In this document: positions 1 through 5,900 of the stretch, piece after piece
How the letters are laid out: every line of letters starts with the position of its first letter
Numbering within the stretch: the first letter of the stretch is position 1
NCBI GenBank assembly: GCA_016213455.1
Contig: JACRAG010000159.1
Coordinates: 1 to 9,123 of the forward strand
Origin: Anaerolineae bacterium
GTDB taxonomy: Bacteria; Chloroflexota; Anaerolineae; Anaerolineales; Anaerolineaceae
Direction: 5' to 3'
DNA: 9,123 nt
Made by a program: the position numbers and the translations under genes
Notes under the pieces: generated by a model
What the model was told of the DNA's origin: nothing
The model's database searches: none
What the model saw: only the letters and a program-made list of their open reading frames with translations

Positions 1-440
1 AGGTCGGTGGTGAAGATGACCAGCGGAACGACCAGGACAATCGTCAGGGTTTTGAAGATGGTGTTGATCCCGTACCAGAAGCCTTCCAATGAAAAGACCA
101 TCCCACCAACCAGCCACCAGCCAGACGGAACGGTGAACATGGGGGTCAGCACCTCGCGACCGGTGAGGGTTTGTACCTGCGCGATGTTGAAGAAGCCGTG
201 GGTGAGCAGCAGGAGCACATAAAATGGCAGCATGATCAGCAGGATGGTGCGGATGAACTTCATCTTCACGCCGCTCAGTAAACACGGCATCATGATCAGG
301 GCTGCCATAGCCATCTGCACCACGGGGCTTTCCCAAACCAGCGCCACCACGGTGATGACCAGCATCATAAAAATCTTGGGGCGAAAATCCATGCGGGTGA
401 AGATGGAATCGCGCTCGATCGTTTGGAATTTCATGCTCAT
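1..440 (-). CDS. ecfT: ECF transporter transmembrane component EcfT (partial, C-terminus beyond window)
   Basis: This is the start of the energy-coupling membrane subunit that links the ATPase to the substrate-binding S component in the cytoplasmic membrane. About 146 residues are visible and the frame runs open off the left edge; the family is usually about 250-270 aa. The N-terminus has a short cytoplasmic segment, then DFRPK (18-22), which matches the D-x-R-x-K element before the first helix of CbiQ/EcfT proteins. Hydrophobic segments follow at roughly 23-38, 42-57, 64-82, 108-122 and 128-145. The ARG-type coupling motifs expected near the C-terminus lie outside the window. The start at 440 is supported by GGAGG six bases upstream. 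Its ATG overlaps the TGA of the ATPase gene as ATGA, which implies translational coupling. Family call is good; it rests on the N-terminal motif, hydrophobicity and context. Confidence 0.87.
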   Translation of the reverse strand, partial: MSMKFQTIERDSIFTRMDFRPKIFMMLVITVVALVWESPVVQMAMAALIMMPCLLSGVKMKFIRTILLIMLPFYVLLLLTHGFFNIAQVQTLTGREVLTPMFTVPSGWWLVGGMVFSLEGFWYGINTIFKTLTIVLVVPLVIFTTD

Positions 441-2176
441 CGCGCACCTCCGTTTCCCGCAGCCGAGAAGCAGCCAGCCAGTTCCTCGGCGGTCAGCACG
501 GGCAAGGGCTTGCCGGTCAACCGGCTCAACTCCTGCGCCAGCTCCACCGCCTGCGGCGCGGAAAGATATGTGCTCTGCAGCTTCTCTGTATCGAAGTAGG
601 CCTGGCGGATGGGAGCATCCAAAAGAATGGTGCCTTTGCCCATCAGAATCACCCGTTCCGCGTATTCCGGCATCAGGTAGAGATGGTGGGTGATGACAAT
701 GATGGTTTTACCCATCTGGTGCAGCTTGCGGCTGATGTCCAGAATATAATGCGCGCCGCGGAAATCTTGACCGGTGGTGGGTTCGTCAAAGATGACCGTG
801 TCGGGCTGCATGGCGAGGATGGCAGCAATCACCACGCGGGCGCGGTCTCCTTTAGGCAGCGCCAGGGGGTGCATTTCGCGGCTCTCGTACAGCCCCATCG
901 CCTGTAAACTCTCCGTGGTCAGGCGCTCCACATCTGCCTTGGAATACTTCAGATTCTTCAACGCAAAGGAGACTTCATCCCACACCGTCATATTGAAGAT
1001 CTGGTTGTCCGGGTTCTGGGCGATATAGCCGATGTGCGAGGCCAGGTCGCTGACCGAAAGTTTGCTGGAGTCGATACCGTTGATGCGCACCACACCCGTG
1101 GTGGGTTTCAGGAGGTTGAGGAAGTGCTTGACCAGGGTGGATTTTCCAGCCCCATTTTGCCCGATCACCAGCACATATTCACCGGTGTGGATGTCGAGCG
1201 AAATGCCGTGCAGGGCTTTGGTGCCGTCAGGATACACATGTTCGAGGTTTTCGATGTGGACCAACGGTTGCTCGGTTTTCTTTTCCGGTTCGGCGAAGTG
1301 GCGCGGCGGCTCGATGGCTGCGCCATCATGGACCAGCCGGGCCAGTTCCTGCTTGCCTTCGTCAACGCGCACCGGCACTTTGCAGACCGGGACGCTGCGC
1401 GCCTTGATCTGATAGAAGGCGGATGCCACCTGGGGTGGGCGCAGCGCGTTTTCCTGCAGCAGGTCCACCCTGGAGTAAATTTCATCCGGCGTTCCCACGG
1501 CGATCAGCCTGCCTTCGGAGAGCAGCCCGATGCGGTCCGCATATTGCGCCATTTCCTCGGCGGCATGGCTGGACATGAGAATGGTCATGCCCAGTTCTTT
1601 GTTCAGCTTGTAAACGGTCGAGAACACTTCCTGCGCGCCAACCGGGTCGAGCTGGGACGTGGGCTCGTCCAACACCAGCAGGTCGGGCTGCGCCGCCAAT
1701 GCAGCGGCAATCGCCAGGCGCTGCTTCTGTCCACCCGAAAGTTCAACCGGGTTTTTCTTCTGCATGCCCTGCAAACGCACGATATCCAATACCCATGGAA
1801 TGCGGCGGATCATTTCTTCGCGCGGCACTTTCAGGTTTTCCAGCTCAAAGGCAATTTCGTTTTCAATGGATGTGGCGATGAGCTGCGTTTCGGGGTCTTC
1901 AAACACCTCGCCGACATGCCGGGCAATTTCATTAATCGGGTGTTCCAACGTGTCCAATCCAGCAACGTGGATGTTCCCAAAAAAGCGCCCGCCGTAAAAC
2001 TGGGGGACAATGCCATTCAGCGCACAGCACAGGGTGGTTTTTCCCGCACCGGTTGGCCCAATCAGCCCAAAAAATTCACCTTTCTTGATCTCCAGGCTGA
2101 TTTCAGACAGCACGGCCCGGGTTGACCGGGGATAAAAATAAGATACTTTGTCAAAAACGGCGATGGTTTCGCTCAT
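437..2176 (-). CDS. ecfA: ECF transporter ATPase, two fused EcfA domains
   Basis: A 579-aa cytoplasmic ATPase powering the ECF importer, with two ABC domains on one chain (YkoD-like layout) instead of separate EcfA1 and EcfA2. Domain 1 (about 5-260): Walker A GPTGAGKTT (40-48), signature LSGGQ (146-150), Walker B ending LDEP (D170, E171), H-loop H204. Domain 2 (about 305-540): Walker A GQNGAGKST (339-347), Walker B ending FDEP (D464, E465), H-loop H497. The second signature is degenerate, LPKGD (440-444) where LSGGQ is usual. The usual Q-loop glutamine of domain 1 is replaced by E93 (VFEDPETQ), while domain 2 keeps AQNPDNQ. A linker of about 45 residues joins the domains, and a tail of about 40 residues follows domain 2. 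It lies 71 bp after the S gene and overlaps ecfT by 4 bp. Its own Shine-Dalgarno is weak (AGAGAA). Confidence 0.95.
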   Translation of the reverse strand: MSETIAVFDKVSYFYPRSTRAVLSEISLEIKKGEFFGLIGPTGAGKTTLCCALNGIVPQFYGGRFFGNIHVAGLDTLEHPINEIARHVGEVFEDPETQLIATSIENEIAFELENLKVPREEMIRRIPWVLDIVRLQGMQKKNPVELSGGQKQRLAIAAALAAQPDLLVLDEPTSQLDPVGAQEVFSTVYKLNKELGMTILMSSHAAEEMAQYADRIGLLSEGRLIAVGTPDEIYSRVDLLQENALRPPQVASAFYQIKARSVPVCKVPVRVDEGKQELARLVHDGAAIEPPRHFAEPEKKTEQPLVHIENLEHVYPDGTKALHGISLDIHTGEYVLVIGQNGAGKSTLVKHFLNLLKPTTGVVRINGIDSSKLSVSDLASHIGYIAQNPDNQIFNMTVWDEVSFALKNLKYSKADVERLTTESLQAMGLYESREMHPLALPKGDRARVVIAAILAMQPDTVIFDEPTTGQDFRGAHYILDISRKLHQMGKTIIVITHHLYLMPEYAERVILMGKGTILLDAPIRQAYFDTEKLQSTYLSAPQAVELAQELSRLTGKPLPVLTAEELAGCFSAAGNGGAR

Positions 2177-2199
2177 TGGTTCTCTGGTACAGGTACAAA

Positions 2200-2227
2200 C
2201 CGGCTGCCGGTTACGACCGGCAGCCGG
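2200..2227 (-). promoter_or_regulatory. Perfect 12-bp GC-rich stem-loop between S component and ATPase genes
   Basis: On the minus strand, CCGGCTGCCGGT is followed by loop CGTA and then its exact complement ACCGGCAGCCGG. Only three T residues follow (TTTGTACC), so as an intrinsic terminator it would be weak. It sits 20 nt after the S-gene stop and 23 nt before the ATPase start. Likely roles (inference) are partial termination, or a barrier to 3'-end decay, either giving more S-component mRNA than ATPase/EcfT mRNA. Confidence 0.72.
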
Positions 2228-2247
2228 AGATGAGAAGGAGATCAGAT

Positions 2248-3036
2248 CTAGTAAACGCCTTCGGTGGGTTTGACCAGGCCGATGGCGCGTAGTCCAGCGA
2301 TGACGCCGGTGCCGATGACCGCGCCGATGGCGCAGCGGCTGAGGAATTCAATCGGGATGACTGAGCTGAGCATGACCCAGATTTCCTCGGGCCAGTTGTA
2401 CATGGTGTAGGTGAAAGCGTTCTGGACGCTGTGGGCGATGCCGAAGGAGATCCAGGTGCCCAGCGCCAAGCCGATCGCCACGAGGACCAGGTTTTTGCTG
2501 CCGATCCATTTGACCACCAGGGTGCGGGTGGGCAGGATGAAGAGCAGCAGAGATGACCAGTTCACAAAGCTGGCGAAGATGGCCCACTGCAGCGCGATGC
2601 CATTAACAAACAGCGCGCGACCCAGGTAGATGATCAGGGCGATGACGGTGACGATCACCACGCCAAGCCACCAGGATTTACGCTTGGCGTTTTGCGCGCT
2701 CATGCAGCCGGCGGCGAAGGAGGCGACGATGGCGCCGATGACGGTGACAAACCAGACACCCGCGGTGTGCGGCGCGACGAATACACCAATGAGTGCGCCA
2801 ATGCCGGAGGCGATCGCGCCGGCAATCGGTCCCAGAACCCAGCCGATGAGGCCAAAAATGCCCTGGTTCATGGGGAACGAACCGCCGGAGGCTAAAACAA
2901 CAGAAAATGGAATGAATGCGAGGGCGGTGACGACCGCGGCGAGGACCACGATGTAAGCGATGGGCGCTCCATCAATGGCGGCTCCGCCGATATTCTTTAC
3001 AACCCGTTCCTGACCTTTGGGAGCTACAGCAGACAT
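2248..3036 (-). CDS. ECF transporter substrate-binding S component, substrate unknown
   Basis: A 262-aa integral membrane protein that would bind a micronutrient and deliver it with the downstream ATPase and EcfT. After a short polar N-terminus, hydrophobic segments lie at about 27-50, 57-85, 93-112, 122-143, 150-170, 183-203 and 219-250, consistent with the six-helix S fold plus possible extra membrane contact. The glycine/alanine-rich stretch around 63-86 (GWVLGP, then GIGALIG) resembles the ligand-binding first half of S proteins. The start at 3036 is chosen because AGGAG lies six bases upstream; the frame stays open to a TTG at 3171, but that 45-residue extension looks unlike an S protein. 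Adjacent EcfA and EcfT genes make the assignment solid as to system. I recognise no motif typical of the biotin, thiamine, riboflavin or cobalamin S families, so no substrate is assigned. At 262 aa it is longer than the usual 170-200 aa. Confidence 0.85.
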   Translation of the reverse strand: MSAVAPKGQERVVKNIGGAAIDGAPIAYIVVLAAVVTALAFIPFSVVLASGGSFPMNQGIFGLIGWVLGPIAGAIASGIGALIGVFVAPHTAGVWFVTVIGAIVASFAAGCMSAQNAKRKSWWLGVVIVTVIALIIYLGRALFVNGIALQWAIFASFVNWSSLLLFILPTRTLVVKWIGSKNLVLVAIGLALGTWISFGIAHSVQNAFTYTMYNWPEEIWVMLSSVIPIEFLSRCAIGAVIGTGVIAGLRAIGLVKPTEGVY

Positions 3037-3042
3037 GGTGTT

Positions 3043-3047
3043 CTCCT
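3043..3047 (-). promoter_or_regulatory. Ribosome binding site that decides the S-component start
   Basis: AGGAG on the minus strand lies 6 nt before the ATG at 3036. It favours this start over the upstream TTG/GTG codons in the same open frame. Confidence 0.8.
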
Positions 3048-3207
3048 GACTTGAAATAAAACGAACATGATGGATCTTTATTTGCGATATGGGTAGCAAT
3101 ACCCTAATGGACAAACAAGAACACACTCCTGGTCCGTCTGGTGTCACCTCCTGCCGATCAAAATAGTTCAATCCTGAGAATGATTCAAAGGATGAATGAA
3201 CGCTGAT

Positions 3208-3243
3208 GCGAATTCCGGCTGCCTCATGGCAGATGAATTTCGC
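3208..3243 (-). promoter_or_regulatory. Imperfect hairpin in the ECF leader
   Basis: On the minus strand, GCGAAATTC pairs with GAATTCGC (8 bp with one bulged A). Inside it, CTGCC pairs with GGCAG around loop ATGA, with a small internal loop (AT opposite CCG) between the two stems. No T-run follows, so it is not an intrinsic terminator. Confidence 0.5.
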
Positions 3244-3317
3244 GCCACAAAAGGTTATTCAGTTTTAGGGTGATACAGGTAATTTGTTGAGAATAAAGGA
3301 GGAAAACGATAAATCAC

Positions 3318-3331
3318 TTTACACTTGTAAA
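3318..3331. promoter_or_regulatory. Candidate operator: dyad TTTACA-CT-TGTAAA at the transcription start
   Basis: A perfect 6-2-6 inverted repeat abuts the -10 box (3331-3336) and covers the predicted +1 near 3324. A bound repressor would block initiation from the ECF promoter. A second perfect palindrome, TATAGCTATA (3333-3342), overlaps the -10 itself. No regulator is encoded in the window and the repeat does not clearly match an operator I know. Confidence 0.45.
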
Positions 3332-3358
3332 TTATAGCTATATTAAAATTAAATGCAA
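3331..3358 (-). promoter_or_regulatory. Sigma70-like promoter of the ECF operon
   Basis: Minus-strand -35 TTGCAT (3353-3358; four of six to TTGACA), 16-bp AT-rich spacer, perfect -10 TATAAT (3331-3336). It lies in the most AT-rich stretch of the window, just after the terminator of the preceding unit, and points at the S-component gene. Expected start is near 3324. Confidence 0.65.
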
Positions 3359-3416
3359 TGGCGATTCATTGTAATTAACCCGTAAAACTGCTTTTGGGTG
3401 CGTCAAAAATTCATGA

Positions 3417-3450
3417 TTGAAAAGAGCCCACTTCGTATCGCGAAGTGGGC
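3417..3450 (-). terminator. Intrinsic terminator after the second URO-D gene
   Basis: On the minus strand, GCCCACTTCG, loop CGATA, then the exact complement CGAAGTGGGC, followed by TCTTTTC. The 10-bp perfect stem starts 26 nt after the stop at 3477. The T-tract is interrupted by C but adequate. It separates the sugar-import unit from the ECF operon. Confidence 0.8.
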
Positions 3451-3476
3451 CCTGAACCGCCAGAAGAAAACTGCTG

Positions 3477-4646
3477 TTATGCTGCAGGCGGTTTCCAGGA
3501 GCGCGCAGCCTGGTACATGGCGTCCAGGTTGGCGAAGGGGGTGTTGGGAGCCAGGTTGTTGGCCTCGCGCAGGATGAATTGACCCTGGTCAGCCACGCCG
3601 CTGTTGAGGATGCGCAGCGTTTCGGCGCGCACGTCTTCCGGCGTGCCGTCACGCAGTGTCATCACGGTTGGTCCGCCCTGCAGGATGACATCCGGGCCCA
3701 GTTCTTTGCGCAGCGCGGCGAAATCCACCGGGAAACCGGTTTCAAATTCGCATGCACCCAACTCGTCGCACAAGGTTTTGAAATGGCGGGTGGCATTGCC
3801 GCACAGGTGAATTTTGACTTTCTCGCCTGTGCTGACCCCGGCGATCAGTTTCTTGTAAATCGGGATAAGGAAGCGTTTGAGCGCCTTGACGGAAATCATC
3901 TGAATGGCATCGTCGGCGAAGAAGATCTCGGGCTCTTTTTCGGACAGGCCAAAGAAACGCTGATGGGCGTTGATGCGGGCGATGGAGCCTTCGGTTAAAT
4001 AATCCAGCAGTTGCTGAACGTAATCCGGCGAGTCGATCAAATCGGTCAGCAGTTCGTTGCCGCGCAGCGCCATTGCCAGGGTCATCGGACCTTCCGTCCA
4101 CACCCCGAAAGGCGTCATCTGGACCGGTCGCCCCAGATACTCCGGCTGGCGCTGGATTAGCTCCATCATCTCATCGTACAGGCGGTGCGCCTGGGCGTAC
4201 CAGCCGCCTGTCAATGGGTCGGGCAAGCCCTGGTCGAACAGGAAGTTTTTTCGGTCGCCTTCCAGGATGGGCTTGGTGTCGGGCACCTGGTCAGGCAGGA
4301 AGTACACCGGAGCGCCGAAGTAGGCAGCTTCATCGTAGGTTTGCAGATCAACCCGCACCTGCCATTGATCAGGCAGCCCCACCGGGTCGTCCGTGAAAGG
4401 GGCGATGTTTTCCGCGCGCCAGGCGGCGCAGCGCAGTTGGTTTTCCAGCATCACGTCCGCGCGGGTGGAATAGGATTCGAAATCCATTTTGCGCCCCGGT
4501 CCGGCATTGAGTTCCTGATTGGCATGGTAGTATTGCATCGCGACGCCGAGCGTCACCGGAGGGCGGCAGGGTTTACGCGCTTTGAAAGCACTCCATACTT
4601 CAGCGGCTTCAGCGTTATGATCTTTCACCCATTGCGGATCGAGCAT
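3477..4646 (-). CDS. Uroporphyrinogen decarboxylase (URO-D) family protein, MtaA-like branch
   Basis: A 389-aa soluble TIM-barrel-type protein of the COG0407 family, which holds heme-pathway HemE and the zinc-dependent methyltransferases that move methyl groups between corrinoid proteins and thiols. Visible marks: TEGPMTLAMALRG (184-196), the ADDAIQMIS strand (244-252), metal-site-like HLCGN (H280, C282), PDVILQGG (318-325) and a C-terminal NNLAPNTPFANLDAM (363-377). The H-x-C pair matches two zinc ligands of MtaA-type enzymes, but the third ligand, normally a Cys before the APNTP-like turn, appears to be Asn (N363/N364), so zinc binding is uncertain. It is unlikely to be HemE itself: no other heme genes are near. 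Start at 4646 is supported by AAAGGA seven bases upstream. Terminators flank it on both sides (4784-4822 before, 3426-3450 after); no convincing own promoter was seen, so it may depend on read-through. Confidence 0.88.
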   Translation of the reverse strand: MLDPQWVKDHNAEAAEVWSAFKARKPCRPPVTLGVAMQYYHANQELNAGPGRKMDFESYSTRADVMLENQLRCAAWRAENIAPFTDDPVGLPDQWQVRVDLQTYDEAAYFGAPVYFLPDQVPDTKPILEGDRKNFLFDQGLPDPLTGGWYAQAHRLYDEMMELIQRQPEYLGRPVQMTPFGVWTEGPMTLAMALRGNELLTDLIDSPDYVQQLLDYLTEGSIARINAHQRFFGLSEKEPEIFFADDAIQMISVKALKRFLIPIYKKLIAGVSTGEKVKIHLCGNATRHFKTLCDELGACEFETGFPVDFAALRKELGPDVILQGGPTVMTLRDGTPEDVRAETLRILNSGVADQGQFILREANNLAPNTPFANLDAMYQAARSWKPPAA

Positions 4647-4783
4647 ATTGGTGTCCTTTCGGTTATCTGGTCAGTGAGGCACATGTCCAGGCGGTTCGTT
4701 CGCTGCTGTGCCAGGGCATGGCAGTGACGTATACCCTGCTGGTGCATGTAGATGAGCGAGGGCTTTGTGAGTCTTTGGATGAT

Positions 4784-4822
4784 CAAAAAGGGGTTGGACC
4801 AGCTTGCGCGTCGCCAACCCCT
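4784..4822 (-). terminator. Intrinsic terminator after the first URO-D gene
   Basis: On the minus strand, AGGGGTTGG pairs exactly with CCAACCCCT across a 16-nt loop, then continues as a TTTTT run and GATC. The stem begins 7 nt after the stop at 4829. A competing ACCAG/CTGGT pairing exists within the same stretch. It likely ends, or sharply reduces, transcription of the binding-protein/permease/URO-D unit before the second URO-D gene. Confidence 0.83.
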
Positions 4823-4828
4823 CTGGTT

Positions 4829-5890
4829 TTACGGCTTGCCGAAGCGTTCGATGGCGTCGGCGATGATGGGAAAACTGGTTTCCCAGGCGTCCAGGGGCAC
4901 GTTTTCAGAGATTTGAATCTGCAAGCGCCCGGTATGGCCGGCATCCGCCAGGATCTGGTCGGCGACGGCGCGGATTTGCTCCGGTTCCGCCAGGTGGACG
5001 GAGGAGGGGAAATTGAGCCACAGGCGTTTCTCGGGCCACATGCGCACCGCTTCGCTGACCGGGGTGTCACAATCCGGGGTGGGGGTGAAGGAATCCAGCC
5101 CGCCCACCCGGCTGCGCGCGATGTCATTCCACAGCGGTTTCAACATGCCGTCCATATGCACGAACACCGGCATGTTACGGTCAGCCAACCCTGCGCCCAA
5201 TTCGTCATACAGGCTGACACAGTACTTGCGAAAGCGCGCCGGGCCGATGGCCGAGGCGGTGATGTTATCCACGATGCAGATGAACGGCGCGGGTGAGCGA
5301 TAGGCGATCTCAAAGGTCTGGCGCGCCCGGCGTTCGAGCAGTTCAATGGTGTGTTCCACATGCTCAGGCCAGTCCGCCAGGTGAATGGACAGCGCTTCCA
5401 GCCCCACCCATTCCACCCAGAGCTGCTGCCAGGGGGTGCGTTCAATTTCCGGCTTGGGGATGCCGTACTCACCCAATTCGGCGCAATCCTTGTAATACTG
5501 TTCAGCGTTGTCCAGGATCACGCAATCTTCCAGGTAGCTCCACAGGCGCTCGTAATCTTCACGGGTTTCAATGTAATGCTTGTGCGCGGTCGAGCTGTCA
5601 TAAGCTGGCTCGAAGGCGCGCAATTCGGTCAGGTCGCCTTTGGGGGTGTGCAGGGTGTTGCGCTGCCACTTGGTTTCGCCTTCATAATAAATTTGGCTGT
5701 CGAAATGGCAGTTGGGGTGTTCCGAGCGGAAGATGGAACAGAAACGGATCACCCCAATGTTGGCGCGCCCGAGCACCTGCCTGACTTTTTCGATGGGCAT
5801 CAAAATTTCATAGATGGCGAAGGGCACGCGGTCATGTTCGCGCCCCTGCACCACCGCGAGCATGCGCTCGCGCATGGTCATGGGTTTCAT
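4829..5890 (-). CDS. Uroporphyrinogen decarboxylase (URO-D) family protein lacking the H-x-C metal motif
   Basis: A 353-aa soluble protein, close to the usual URO-D length. It opens with TMRERMLAVVQGREHDRVPF (5-24), the typical family N-terminus, and ends with an ENVPLDAW element (329-336) and IERFGKP. The central strand carries HMDG (H245, D247), where MtaA-type enzymes have H-x-C, followed by the GLDSFTPTPDCDTP loop (264-277). Aspartate at this position is seen in other unassigned URO-D relatives, so cobalamin-methyl transfer like MtaA is not assured; its reaction is unknown. It is clearly diverged from the neighbouring URO-D protein and is not a recent duplicate. It starts 10 nt after the second permease stop, and an AAAGGA overlaps that stop, with rather long spacing. 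In-frame ATG codons at residues 4, 6 and 10 are alternatives. Position directly after the permeases ties it to processing the imported compound (inference). Confidence 0.88.
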   Translation of the reverse strand: MKPMTMRERMLAVVQGREHDRVPFAIYEILMPIEKVRQVLGRANIGVIRFCSIFRSEHPNCHFDSQIYYEGETKWQRNTLHTPKGDLTELRAFEPAYDSSTAHKHYIETREDYERLWSYLEDCVILDNAEQYYKDCAELGEYGIPKPEIERTPWQQLWVEWVGLEALSIHLADWPEHVEHTIELLERRARQTFEIAYRSPAPFICIVDNITASAIGPARFRKYCVSLYDELGAGLADRNMPVFVHMDGMLKPLWNDIARSRVGGLDSFTPTPDCDTPVSEAVRMWPEKRLWLNFPSSVHLAEPEQIRAVADQILADAGHTGRLQIQISENVPLDAWETSFPIIADAIERFGKP

Positions 5891-5900
5891 AACGTTGTCT

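Larger units (their letters stand above)
3037..3324 (-). promoter_or_regulatory. Long structured 5' leader of the ECF operon, class not recognised
   Basis: About 290 nt separate the predicted transcription start from the S-gene ATG. On the minus strand the leader contains, in order: a pyrimidine tract with CCTCCT (3297-3302), an imperfect hairpin (3208-3243), the sequence AGGAGGTGA (3144-3152, an exact anti-16S complement with no well-placed start codon), a small hairpin GGGTA-TTGC-TACCC (3091-3104), and the S-gene Shine-Dalgarno. CCTCCT could pair with AGGAGG at 3147-3152. I looked for the conserved cores of TPP, cobalamin, FMN, THF, preQ1 and ZTP riboswitches and saw none. Regulation by this RNA is inference; the length and structures are visible. 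Confidence 0.45.

Noticed and set aside
1034..2125. 363-residue open frame on the plus strand opposite the ATPase gene
   Set aside because: It is antisense to a gene with complete Walker, signature and H-loop motifs. Its translation is low-complexity in character, shows no recognisable domain and has no ribosome site.
3035..3068. Short upstream frame starting at the ATG near 3068, overlapping the S start, as a leader peptide
   Set aside because: It encodes only 14 codons with no clear ribosome site and no run of a regulatory amino acid; kept as chance.
3037..3171. 45-residue N-terminal extension of the S component from TTG at 3171
   Set aside because: The ATG at 3036 has AGGAG at ideal spacing. 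The extension is in the leader and resembles neither a signal peptide nor an S-protein start.
3208..3243. FMN-riboswitch resemblance (GCGAAATTC followed by a CCGG element)
   Set aside because: Only a few bases match; the multi-stem FMN core and its conserved AGGG and GCGGT elements are absent.
3319..3350. Plus-strand promoter in the AT-rich region
   Set aside because: TTTACA with TATATT has only a 15-bp spacer, and no plus-strand gene lies downstream; the minus-strand TATAAT promoter explains the region better.
4662..4689. Promoter-like TGGACA / 16 bp / GATAAC before the second URO-D gene
   Set aside because: A start from it would fall inside the AAAGGA ribosome site, leaving the message without that site, and the -10 match is poor.
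4829..5890. Calling this gene hemE (heme biosynthesis)
   Set aside because: The sequence belongs to the broad URO-D family, but it sits in a sugar-import operon, carries the HMDG strand of unassigned relatives, and has no heme-pathway neighbours.
3477..5890. Tandem duplication of the two URO-D genes
   Set aside because: The proteins differ in length, N-terminus and active-site strand, with little visible identity; they are old paralogues and not a recent duplication.
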